From JAKSSE01 sp045597645 (GTDB taxonomy: Bacteria > Bacillota > Clostridia > Lachnospirales > Lachnospiraceae), in the NCBI GenBank assembly GCA_045597645.1, contig JAZLKM010000043.1:1-23642 (forward strand): 23,642 nucleotides of DNA. The letters run 5' to 3'. Below, one piece after another: positions 1 to 6,897 of the stretch (positions within the stretch are counted from its first letter, which is position 1; each line of letters begins with the position of its first letter). Under the pieces are notes generated by a model. The model was not told where the DNA came from. It saw nothing but the letters and a program-made list of their open reading frames with translations, and did no database searches. The translations under genes were made by a program, and so were the position numbers.

Positions 1-614
1 CGCGCTCCTTCCACATCATTCGTAAGGCTGTCGCCAAGCATCACTGCCCTTGTCTTATCAATTTCATACTTTTCCACAAGCATTTCAAAAAAAGCTGTAT
101 CTGGTTTCATACACCAATTGTCACTGGAAATCATGATGCCATCTAGCAGCTTATCAAGCCCTAGAATTTCAATTTCCGGCATGGTGTATGATCTTTGCGC
201 ATTGCTCAGAAGATACAACTTCTTCCCCTCAGCCCTTCTGTTTTTTAGAAAATCTTCCACGCCCGGAAAAAGTCTAAAATAATCTCTTGATGCCACCCGA
301 AAAGCATAGGAAAGTTCGGTCAAAATCTCATCCGGAAGTACTCCATTTCCATACTTCTCTAGCAAGTCCCTATACACCTCAATAATGTCGATCTCCGGCA
401 CCTTATACTTTCCTTTCGCGAGCTCTCGCTCGCGGTTTGCGCGGTCCATGTCAAAAAATTCTCTTCTCATTTTATAGTACACTGGGTGTTTGATATCATG
501 TGCATCCAGCCACCTGCACCACTTTTTCCAGGTCTGCGCAGCCTGCTCATCCGTGTGTACGTCGATTAAGGTACCATATAAATCGAAAATGAAAACATCA
601 TAATCAAGCGTCAT
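1..614 (-). CDS. HAD-superfamily hydrolase, 3' end cut by window edge
   Basis: Probable haloacid-dehalogenase-superfamily phosphatase acting in the cytosol; the substrate cannot be told. About 204 residues are visible from the ATG at 614, and the reading frame runs off the left edge. Motif I is FDLYGTL near residues 10-16: the nucleophile Asp is present, but the second motif Asp is Tyr, as in the DxYGT variants of haloacid-dehalogenase-type members. Motif II is the Ser in LLSNAQ, motif III the Lys in MKPD, and motif IV is GDSLTND close to the window edge. A helical cap region lies between motifs I and II. The start is supported by an AGGAGAGG sequence about 12 bases upstream and by a promoter at 683-711. 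It appears to be transcribed alone, separated from the ABC operon by the tandem array. Confidence 0.85.
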   Translation of the reverse strand, partial: MTLDYDVFIFDLYGTLIDVHTDEQAAQTWKKWCRWLDAHDIKHPVYYKMRREFFDMDRANRERELAKGKYKVPEIDIIEVYRDLLEKYGNGVLPDEILTELSYAFRVASRDYFRLFPGVEDFLKNRRAEGKKLYLLSNAQRSYTMPEIEILGLDKLLDGIMISSDNWCMKPDTAFFEMLVEKYEIDKTRAVMLGDSLTNDVEGA

Positions 615-682
615 TTATATCCCTGCCTCTCCTGTCGGATATTATGTCTCCAATCCCAGCCATGTAACATCCGATTTATTTG

Positions 683-711
683 AGTATAGGGTATATTATG
701 CGGCACTTCAA
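683..711 (-). promoter_or_regulatory. Sigma-A-type promoter of the HAD hydrolase gene
   Basis: On the minus strand the -35 box TTGAAG (706-711) and the -10 box TATACT (683-688) are separated by exactly 17 bases. The predicted transcript would start near 676 and have a leader of about 60 bases. The promoter lies between the tandem array and the gene; the rest of 615-754 shows no other feature. Confidence 0.55.
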
Positions 712-754
712 TCCTGATTATCCAGCTACTAGTACTACTTCCATAATTATTTTC

Positions 755-1643
755 GTAGATAACTCCACCGCAAGCATTACCTACTTGCTGCTCCATTTCA
801 GCTCCAGTAGGTAACTCCTCCGCAAGCATTACCTACTTGCCGCTCCACCTCGTATCTAGTAGGTAGCTCCTCCGCCACAATTACCTACTATTCGCGCTAT
901 CTCAGCCCCAGTAGGTAGCTCCTCCGCCACAATTACCTACTATTTTCACTTCTCCGAATCTAGTAGTTAACTCCACCGCCACAATTGCCTACTATTTCCA
1001 CTTCTTCGAATCTTGTAGGTAGCTCCTCTGCAAGCATTACCTACGATTTGCGCTATCTCAGCTCCAGTAGGTAACCCCTCCGTAAGCATTACCTACCATT
1101 TGCACTATCTCAGTTCCAGTAGGTGGCTCCACCGTAATCATTACCTACAATTTTCACTTTCTCAGCCCCAGTAGGTAGCACCTCCGCCACAATTACCTAC
1201 TATTTCCACTTCTCCGAATCTAGTAGGTAGCTCCTCCGCAAGCATTACCTACCATTTTCACTTTCTCAGCCCCAGTAGGTAACTCCTCCGCCTCAATTAC
1301 CTACTATTTCCACTTCTCAAATCTAGTAGGTAACTCCTCTGCAAGCACTACCTACAGACAGCTACACCTCGCATTTAGTAGGTAGCTCCACCTCAAGCAT
1401 TACCTACCATTTGCACTATCTCAGCTCCAGTAGGTAACTCCCCCGCAAGCATTACCTACCATTTGCACTATCTCAGCTCCAGCAGGTAACTCCCCCGACT
1501 CAACTACCTACTATTTACGCTATCTCAGCCCCAGTAGATAACTCCACCTCAAGCATTACCTACCATTTGCACTATCTCAGCTCCAGTAGTTAACTCCTCC
1601 GCCACAATTACCTACTTGCTGCTCCACCTCGTATCTGGTAGGT
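755..1643. repeat. Tandem array of 17 full 52-bp units plus a partial unit, each with a palindromic 30-bp core
   Basis: Full units begin at 755, 807, 859, 911, 963, 1015, 1067, 1119, 1171, 1223, 1275, 1326, 1378, 1430, 1482, 1534 and 1586; a truncated one begins at 1638. The step is always 52 bases except once (51, from 1275 to 1326). Each unit starts with a 30-bp core made of GTAGGTA, 16 bases (often A/G-CTCCTCCGC-...), then TACCTAC, so the ends are perfect inverted repeats in most units. A 22-bp linker follows; linkers fall into a few recurring families (for example TTCCACTTCTCCGAATC, TTTGCACTATCTCAGCTCC and TTGCTGCTCCACCTCGTATC). Because 52 is not a multiple of three and stops occur in the frames, the array is non-coding. 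It fills the space between the HAD gene promoter and the ABC operon terminator. Confidence 0.93.
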
Positions 1644-1657
1644 CTCGTGAGTCACAT

Positions 1658-1689
1658 AACAAGAAGGGCTACGACCTCAGTCGTAGCCC
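1658..1689 (-). terminator. Intrinsic terminator of the BMP-family ABC operon
   Basis: A perfect 10-bp stem (1666-1675 with 1680-1689, arms GGGCTACGAC/GTCGTAGCCC) with a 4-base loop is followed on the minus strand by TTCTTGTT. It lies about 90 bases past the stop codon of the last permease gene. The stem is strong and the U tract only moderate. Confidence 0.75.
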
Positions 1690-1718
1690 CCTTATAAGCT
1701 ATTATTAAGTTTCAACTT

Positions 1719-1764
1719 TATTCGCAATCCGCTTCGCTACTTGCTCATAAGCAATTGCTGCTTC
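1719..1764 (-). repeat. Dispersed 46-bp 3'-end element, copy 1
   Basis: On the plus strand this contains TCGCAATCCGCTTCGCT and TTGCTCATAAGCAATTGC. It is about 91% identical to the copy at 14107-14152 and about 83% to the one at 17548-17593. It begins 13 bases past the stop codon of the permease at 1778, between the gene and its terminator. In this copy TTGCT/AGCAA can form a short hairpin. Confidence 0.8.
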
Positions 1765-1777
1765 ACAGCGGAATATC

Positions 1778-2716
1778 CTACCTCTTGCCCTTGTCATAAG
1801 GGATACCCTCTGCCTTTGGTGCTCTTGAGTTCTTAGACGTGAACGCAAGAATGACGAGGGATGCGATGTATGGCATCATGCTATAGATGTTGTGTGACCA
1901 GCCCAGGCTTGCAATGATGGTCGAGTCTGCGATGTTAGCCAGCGACTTGAATACTGCGAAGAATACAGCAGCTGCTGCAATCTTGTACGGCTTCCACTGA
2001 CCGAAGATCATAACAGCCAGTGCCAGGAATCCTGCACCAGCTACTCCGACCTCGAAGTTCCATACCTGTACAGCCGGAACGATGTAAGCAAATCCTCCAA
2101 GGCCGCCCAGCGCTCCAGATATCATTACGCCAATGTAGCGCTGCTTGTATACGTTGATGCCTACAGAGTCAGCTGCCTGAGGATGCTCGCCGCACGCACG
2201 CAGCTGAAGTCCCCACTTAGTCTTGAATAGAAACAGGTAACTAACCACTAGAATGACGATTCCAATGATCAGGAAAATATTAATGGTAAACGGTCCAATC
2301 TTGTAGATAAATGCTGCATTACTATATGTAATCTTGGCTGATGCAGCACCGTTACCTGAAGCTGCCGAGTTGTTAAATGCTTTCGTGATAACTATAGCCA
2401 CCGCCGCTGCAAACATATTAAGTGCAGTACCACCTATGGTCTGATCTGCCTTGAGGTTGATAGCGGAAAAAGCCAACAGTAGTGAGTAGATAATGCCCGC
2501 TATCACACTGGACAAAACTGACAGTACTACCACAAGACCTGCCGGAAGAATATCTCCTGTAAGTGACAGCACGAACACACCTGCCAGGCCACCAATTGCC
2601 ATAATTCCTTCCAGCGCAATATTGATAACACCGCTTCGCTCAGAGAACATACCACCGAGAGCAACCAGCATCATAACTACAGCATAGAGTAAAGTGTATT
2701 TGATAAGTAGAAACAT
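1778..2716 (-). CDS. ABC transporter permease, BMP/nucleoside type (NupQ/YufQ-like)
   Basis: Inner-membrane permease of a nucleoside or related-solute importer, 312 residues, close to the usual length of this family. The protein is almost entirely hydrophobic with about 8-10 membrane segments. It has the family's glycine-rich SGVINIALEGIM stretch (about residues 28-39), where a permease of this family couples to its partner, and the loop LRACGEHPQAADSVGIN (about residues 172-188), the probable ATPase-contacting EAA-like region. The start ATG overlaps the stop of the preceding permease gene (TAATG), with GGGAGGTGACC as ribosome binding site, so the two are probably translationally coupled. It is the last gene of the operon; a dispersed repeat and a terminator follow. 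Substrate is inferred from the family, not shown. Confidence 0.88.
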   Translation of the reverse strand: MFLLIKYTLLYAVVMMLVALGGMFSERSGVINIALEGIMAIGGLAGVFVLSLTGDILPAGLVVVLSVLSSVIAGIIYSLLLAFSAINLKADQTIGGTALNMFAAAVAIVITKAFNNSAASGNGAASAKITYSNAAFIYKIGPFTINIFLIIGIVILVVSYLFLFKTKWGLQLRACGEHPQAADSVGINVYKQRYIGVMISGALGGLGGFAYIVPAVQVWNFEVGVAGAGFLALAVMIFGQWKPYKIAAAAVFFAVFKSLANIADSTIIASLGWSHNIYSMMPYIASLVILAFTSKNSRAPKAEGIPYDKGKR

Positions 2717-3822
2717 TACTGGTCACCTCCCTTCTCTTCCTTTGCAGCCTTCTTTTTCTTAATTATATTAACTGCGATTTCCTTAAACAGCATTACGAAT
2801 GCACACAGGTAAATGATAACCGAAATGATAACATCCGCAATCTCCGGCTGGAAATATTTGGTCGGCAGATACGCACCACCTACCGAAATATGTGCGATGA
2901 AGATTGCTGCAAAAATAACTCCTATCGGATTGCTGGTCGCAAGCAGTGCAACCGGAATACCGTTGAAGCCTACAGCAGGAAGTGCCGTAGCTATCTGTGG
3001 GTTCCACTCACCAGATCCTGACAGGTAGTACAGACCTGCGCCTATACCCGCCATGGCTCCAGCGATTGTCATTGACAGGATAATATTCCTCTTGGCATTT
3101 ACACCTGCATACTTAGCACCATCACGATTAAATCCGCAGGCCTTAAGTTCATATCCGAACGTGGTCTTGTTCAGAATGATATAAATCACAATGGCAATGA
3201 TAATCGCTATGAAAATACCAATCGTAGTCGAGCTGGTCTTGAATAAAGCATTCAGTCCCAGATCCGGAATCATTGACTTAGGCGATACTGACGAGAGCTT
3301 ATAGGTTCTGGTCGTGGTCTGATCATAAAAAGCTCCGCCAAAGCCAGTGTACAGCAGTTCATTTACCAGATAGAGACCTATCCAGTTAAGCATTATAGAA
3401 GTAATAACTTCATTCACATTGAAAAATGCTTTGAAAATGCCAGGTATTGCTCCCCACAGTGCTCCGCAAAGCATCGCGCCAATCAGGCATATCCACCAAG
3501 GCAGCTGCAGGTAGAGTGCGCAAAACAGCGCTCCAAATACGCCCACAGTGTACTGACCAGCCGCTCCTATGTTGAAAAGTCCTGTCTTAAATGCAAAAGC
3601 AACCGAAAGACCTGTCATAATAAGCGGTGCAGAGTTGGCTATTACGCTACCAAGGCTCTTAGGTGCCAGATAGAAACCTCCTGCCAGTATTCTGGAAAAG
3701 CCCTCAAATGCGTGGGCTGGATTTATGCAAAGAAGAATGATAAGGCCAACAAAAAGCCCAATCACTATGCATGCCATTGCCGTGCCTATCGAAAGCAGGG
3801 CGTTTCTCTTATTTTCACTCAT
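2716..3822 (-). CDS. ABC transporter permease, BMP/nucleoside type (NupP/YufP-like)
   Basis: Second membrane subunit of the importer, 368 residues from the chosen start. It starts MSENKRNALLS, has a first membrane segment at about residues 12-35, then several further spans, and a Lys-rich C-terminal tail. The stretch FKTGLFNIGAAGQYTVG matches the conserved region of the RbsC-like branch of permeases, and LKACGFNRDGAKYAGVN is the cytoplasmic ATPase-contact loop. A longer frame opens 13 codons upstream, inside the end of the ATPase gene. The ATG at 3822 is preferred because AGGAGGAG sits just upstream of it, overlapping the ATPase stop region. The next permease starts at its stop codon, fitting a fixed 1:1 partnership. 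Confidence 0.88.
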   Translation of the reverse strand: MSENKRNALLSIGTAMACIVIGLFVGLIILLCINPAHAFEGFSRILAGGFYLAPKSLGSVIANSAPLIMTGLSVAFAFKTGLFNIGAAGQYTVGVFGALFCALYLQLPWWICLIGAMLCGALWGAIPGIFKAFFNVNEVITSIMLNWIGLYLVNELLYTGFGGAFYDQTTTRTYKLSSVSPKSMIPDLGLNALFKTSSTTIGIFIAIIIAIVIYIILNKTTFGYELKACGFNRDGAKYAGVNAKRNIILSMTIAGAMAGIGAGLYYLSGSGEWNPQIATALPAVGFNGIPVALLATSNPIGVIFAAIFIAHISVGGAYLPTKYFQPEIADVIISVIIYLCAFVMLFKEIAVNIIKKKKAAKEEKGGDQ

Positions 3823-3835
3823 ATCCCTACTCCTC

Positions 3836-5377
3836 CTAGACCTCTGCAGGCACTTCGTCACGCTTTGCTCCTGCCATATACAAACCTAACTCCTCGACAG
3901 TAATCTTCTTTGGATCAAGCTGTCCTACCAGCTCTCCCTCGTACATTACGAGGATTCTGTCTGATACATCCATTACCTCATCAAGCTCAAGGGATACTAA
4001 AAGCACTGCCTTGCCCTTATCTCGCTGAGCCACAAGCTGCTTATGCACATACTCGATAGCTCCGACATCAAGTCCTCTTGTGGGCTGTACTGCCACCAGC
4101 AGGTCCGGATCCTTGTCTATCTCCCTGGCGATGATTGCTTTTTGCTGATTACCACCAGACATGCTGCGTGTCACCGTAATTGGTCCCTGGCCGCTTCTTA
4201 CATCATACTGCTCTATAAGTCTCTCAGCGTAGCTTCTGACAGCCTTATCCTTTATAAAGCCCGCCTTTTGGAATTCGGTATCCCAGTACCTTTGCAGTAC
4301 TAGATTCTGTTCAAGTGTATAATCCAGAATCAAGCCATGCTTATGTCTGTCCTCAGGAATGTGACTCATTCCCATCTTTGATTTTTCTCTAATCGTAGCC
4401 TTGGTAATATCCTGACCCTTGAAGGTAATTTTACCTGCGCTCATCTTTTCAAGACCAGTAAGTGCCTGTACAAACTCAGTCTGTCCATTGCCATCGATAC
4501 CAGCGATGCATACTATCTCTCCTGCTCTAACATTGAAAGATACATTCTTGACTGCATCATTGGAGCTCATCTTGCTAGGTACTGTCATCCCCTCTATCTT
4601 AAGCACGGTCTCCGCTGGTTTCATCTCATCTTTGTCGACACTGAAATTAACGTTTCTGCCTACCATCATTCTTGAAAGCTCTTCCTTTGTGGTATTTGCA
4701 GTCTCAACCGTGCCGATGTATTTTCCCTTTCGAAGAATCGTGCATCTGTCAGATACAGCCATAATCTCGTTGAGCTTGTGCGTAATAAAGAGAATTGACT
4801 TGCCCTCAGCGGCCAGATTCTTCATTATCTTCATTAGCTCTTCAATCTCCTGCGGAGTAAGCACTGCAGTCGGCTCATCAAAAATGAGAATCTCATTCTC
4901 TCTGTAGAGCATCTTCAGAATCTCTGTACGCTGCTGCATACCTACTGTAACATCTGAAATCATAGCATCCGGATCTACTGCAAGGCCGTACTTATTACTA
5001 AGCTCAAGTACCTTTGCCCTAGCCCCCTTCTTCTCAAGAAATAGTCCATTGGTAGGCTCAACACCCAGGATGATATTGTCCAATACAGAAAAGCACTCAA
5101 CCAGCTTAAAATGCTGATGCACCATACCGATATTAAGCGCGTTCGCATCGTTGGGATTGTTAATCTCAACCACTTCTCCGTTCTTTTTAATCTGTCCGCT
5201 GGTAGGCTGATACAGTCCAAAAAGAATACTCATAAGTGTGGACTTACCTGCTCCGTTTTCCCCCAGGAGCGCATGGATTTCTCCCTTTTTCAGCTGCAAA
5301 GTGATGTTATCATTTGCTCTGATGCCAGGAAAATCCTTGGTAATATTTAGCATCTCTATTACGTATTCGTTTTCCAT
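3836..5377 (-). CDS. ABC transporter ATP-binding protein with two nucleotide-binding domains (NupO/YufO-like)
   Basis: Energises uptake by the two permeases; cytoplasmic, 513 residues with two tandem ATPase domains. The first half has Walker A GENGAGKST (about residues 39-47), a degenerate signature VGMQQR and Walker B ILIFDEPTA. The second half has a degenerate Walker A GIDGNGQTE lacking the usual Lys, an intact signature SGGNQQK and Walker B-like VAVQPTRGLD. This asymmetry is normal in the sugar/nucleoside (RbsA/BMP) subfamily and is not a sign of decay. The start at 5377 has a GGGGG-containing ribosome binding site a few bases upstream. Two hairpins at 5399-5471 separate it from the lipoprotein gene, so its expression may be lower than that gene's. 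Confidence 0.93.
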   Translation of the reverse strand: MENEYVIEMLNITKDFPGIRANDNITLQLKKGEIHALLGENGAGKSTLMSILFGLYQPTSGQIKKNGEVVEINNPNDANALNIGMVHQHFKLVECFSVLDNIILGVEPTNGLFLEKKGARAKVLELSNKYGLAVDPDAMISDVTVGMQQRTEILKMLYRENEILIFDEPTAVLTPQEIEELMKIMKNLAAEGKSILFITHKLNEIMAVSDRCTILRKGKYIGTVETANTTKEELSRMMVGRNVNFSVDKDEMKPAETVLKIEGMTVPSKMSSNDAVKNVSFNVRAGEIVCIAGIDGNGQTEFVQALTGLEKMSAGKITFKGQDITKATIREKSKMGMSHIPEDRHKHGLILDYTLEQNLVLQRYWDTEFQKAGFIKDKAVRSYAERLIEQYDVRSGQGPITVTRSMSGGNQQKAIIAREIDKDPDLLVAVQPTRGLDVGAIEYVHKQLVAQRDKGKAVLLVSLELDEVMDVSDRILVMYEGELVGQLDPKKITVEELGLYMAGAKRDEVPAEV

Positions 5378-5398
5378 ATGTCCCCCTATAAAAATTAC

Positions 5399-5433
5399 TT
5401 ATGAAAAAACTCAGCGTCTAAGTTTTTTCATAA
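5399..5433 (-). other. Perfect 13-bp hairpin in the leader of the ATPase gene
   Basis: TTATGAAAAAACT (5399-5411) pairs perfectly with AGTTTTTTCATAA (5421-5433) around a 9-base loop. It lies immediately after the terminator-like hairpin at 5440-5471 and ends about 22 bases before the ATPase start codon. It may protect the 5' end of a processed downstream mRNA or modulate readthrough; function is inferred. Confidence 0.6.
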
Positions 5434-5471
5434 ATAAGAAAAGGGAAGAGACTATTGCATCTCTTCCCTTT
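5434..5471 (-). terminator. Terminator/attenuator hairpin after the BMP lipoprotein gene
   Basis: A perfect 12-bp stem (5440-5451 with 5460-5471, arms AAAGGGAAGAGA/TCTCTTCCCTTT) and an 8-base loop are followed on the minus strand by TTCTTATTT. It lies 18 bases past the lipoprotein stop codon and before the ATPase gene of the same operon. That position suggests partial termination, giving more binding protein than transporter, a common arrangement for ABC importers. Confidence 0.7.
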
Positions 5472-5488
5472 CCAAAAATCTTCAGAGA

Positions 5489-6595
5489 TTACTGTACAAA
5501 ATCTACAGTTACGTGTGCGCTGGTTACGTTAGCTGCATCTGAAGGATCAACGTCGATAGCGTTGCTGATCTTGATTGAGCCATCCTTGATACCGTTAAGT
5601 ACGCCTTCGTACTCATCCTTTGTGAAGGTATCGAAGCACCATGATGAATCAGCGGTAGGAAGTCCAATGTAATCACCCTGGGTAAGACCAAGCTGCTGAG
5701 ACTTGCCACCGATGGTATCCCACTTTCCAGTGTGATATGCATCAAGTGCATCGTATACTGCTGCGTGAAGACCCTTCATAGCTGAAGTTACGCAGGTATC
5801 GCCGATGATTGGCTTCTGGTCAACGTCTACACCGATAACCTTGCCGCCGTACTCATTAGCAGCCTCGTTAGCTGAGGTGTAGATACCACCACCGCAAGCG
5901 AATACGATCTGAGTGCCATCTGAGTACCAGCCTTCCATACGAGCGGTGATGTTCTCATCGCCGTAGAACTGGCCACCATAGTAGTACTTGATGTTAACGT
6001 CTACACCCATCTCCTCTGCTGCTGCAGAAGCACCCTGGATGTATCCATAACCGTAACGGATAACTGCAGGAACTGCGATACCGCCAAGGAATCCAAGGTC
6101 AGTATAGCCATCCTTAACTGCTGCATAACCTGCAAGGTATCCAGCCTGCTCCTCCTGGAATGAGCAGATGTATACGTTGTTGGTGATGCCCTTTGACTCA
6201 CCTGCAAGGTTTACAATATCGAACTCGGTAACATCAACTGCGATGAACTTAACATCTGGATGAGTCTCCTCAACCTCTGCAATTGCAACACCGAAGAGGT
6301 AACCTGGCATTACTACAACAGTAGCGCCATCCTTGATAGCTGACTCGATAGCGTTGATACGCTCGTCATCAGTATCATCTGCCGGCTTGTAGTACTCATA
6401 CTCGATACCCTTGTCCTCGCCGTAAGCGATACAGGTCTCCCAAGTAATCTGGTTGAATGACTCGTCAGTGATATCACCAGAGTCAGTAACCATAGCGATT
6501 CTCTCCTTGCCTGATCCGCCATTAGCGCCACAGCCAGCGAGAAGACCGCCAACCATAGACACTGCAAGCAGTACGCCTAAAATTCTTTTCTTCAT
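5489..6595 (-). CDS. BMP-family ABC transporter substrate-binding lipoprotein
   Basis: Extracellular solute receptor of the importer, 368 residues. The N-terminus is a lipoprotein signal: Lys/Arg at residues 2-4, a hydrophobic stretch and the lipobox LAGC with the lipidated Cys at residue 22. The mature part is a PnrA/BMP-type periplasmic-binding fold, with the conserved opening IAMVTDSGDITDESFNQ and the typical GYLAGYAAV and GIYTSANEAANEYGG segments. Family members bind purine nucleosides or related compounds; which one is bound here is unknown. The start has an excellent AGGAGGAAA ribosome binding site. A promoter at 6651-6679 and an overlapping palindrome precede it. It is the first gene of the four-gene operon. 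Confidence 0.93.
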   Translation of the reverse strand: MKKRILGVLLAVSMVGGLLAGCGANGGSGKERIAMVTDSGDITDESFNQITWETCIAYGEDKGIEYEYYKPADDTDDERINAIESAIKDGATVVVMPGYLFGVAIAEVEETHPDVKFIAVDVTEFDIVNLAGESKGITNNVYICSFQEEQAGYLAGYAAVKDGYTDLGFLGGIAVPAVIRYGYGYIQGASAAAEEMGVDVNIKYYYGGQFYGDENITARMEGWYSDGTQIVFACGGGIYTSANEAANEYGGKVIGVDVDQKPIIGDTCVTSAMKGLHAAVYDALDAYHTGKWDTIGGKSQQLGLTQGDYIGLPTADSSWCFDTFTKDEYEGVLNGIKDGSIKISNAIDVDPSDAANVTSAHVTVDFVQ

Positions 6596-6650
6596 TACTT
6601 TTTCCTCCTAAATTTACTCCAACCACTATATGTTGGGGTTCGTGACTAAA

Positions 6651-6679
6651 AATATAGCCCAAAACCACAATTTTTTCAA
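6651..6679 (-). promoter_or_regulatory. Sigma-A-type promoter of the BMP ABC operon
   Basis: On the minus strand TTGAAA (6674-6679) and TATATT (6651-6656) are separated by 17 bases. Transcription would start near 6643, giving a leader of about 48 bases, too short for a typical riboswitch. The leader contains a weak hairpin (CCAAC 6619-6623 with GTTGG 6632-6636). Confidence 0.65.
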
Positions 6680-6696
6680 TATGTATTTTGAAAAAA
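6671..6696. promoter_or_regulatory. Operator-like palindrome overlapping the BMP operon -35 box
   Basis: TTTTTTCA (6671-6678) and TGAAAAAA (6689-6696) are perfect 8-bp inverted arms separated by 10 bases. They enclose the -35 box of the minus-strand promoter, so a bound dimeric regulator would block or tune transcription. The cognate regulator is not identifiable. The AT-rich composition makes chance palindromes more likely. Confidence 0.4.
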
Positions 6697-6716
6697 CCAA
6701 CATTACCATAGCGATA

Positions 6717-6819
6717 TTTTCGATTATATCAAAATATGTTCTTTTCGCATTACTTTTTTTGCGAAAAATACTCCGAAAATATAGTAACTTTTCTAACATT
6801 TTTCGGTAATATTCGAAAA
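6717..6819. promoter_or_regulatory. Cluster of six TTTTCG/CGAAAA motifs in the divergent intergenic region
   Basis: TTTTCG occurs at 6717 and 6742, CGAAAA near 6762, 6774 and 6814, and TTTTCG again at 6800. Four of these form two inverted pairs: TTTTCGCA/TGCGAAAA (6742-6767) and CCGAAAA/TTTTCGG (6773-6806). The cluster sits upstream of the kinase start and behind the BMP operon promoter. The spacing suggests repeated regulator binding; the sites could belong to the AraC-type regulator nearby, but that is a guess. Confidence 0.4.
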
Positions 6820-6837
6820 GAAAAACCTTTCACCTTA

Positions 6838-6846
6838 TGCTATCAT
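6838..6846 (+). promoter_or_regulatory. Candidate extended -10 promoter of the FGGY kinase gene
   Basis: TGCTATCAT is an extended -10 element (TG-N-TATCAT) 51 bases before the kinase ATG. No good -35 box is seen 17 bases upstream, as expected for an extended -10 or activator-dependent promoter; the TTTTCG cluster lies directly upstream. Confidence 0.4.
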
Positions 6847-6897
6847 TATTTAAAATGTGAACACTAAGGGCTTTTTGCCATATGAAAGGGGTTTTAA

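Noticed and set aside
611..829. 72-codon minus-strand frame overlapping the HAD start
   Set aside because: It starts inside the tandem array, contains the HAD promoter, and its sequence resembles no protein; its stop overlap with the HAD start is probably chance.
755..1643. CRISPR array
   Set aside because: The period and palindromic core resemble one, but the 22-base linkers belong to a few recurring families instead of being unique spacers, and no cas genes are present.
755..1643. Integron attC cassette array
   Set aside because: The arms do not match the GTTRRRY/RYYYAAC core, no cassette genes lie between units, and no integrase gene is present.
4419..4907. 162-codon plus-strand frame inside the ABC ATPase gene
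   Set aside because: It is antisense to a fully conserved ATPase with intact Walker motifs and has no start signal of its own.
3836..5377. Degenerate second Walker A as evidence of a broken ATPase
   Set aside because: Asymmetric nucleotide sites are normal for the sugar/nucleoside branch of two-domain ABC ATPases.
6596..6670. Purine or other riboswitch in the BMP operon leader
   Set aside because: The predicted leader is only about 48 bases and holds a single weak hairpin; no aptamer-like conserved core is visible.
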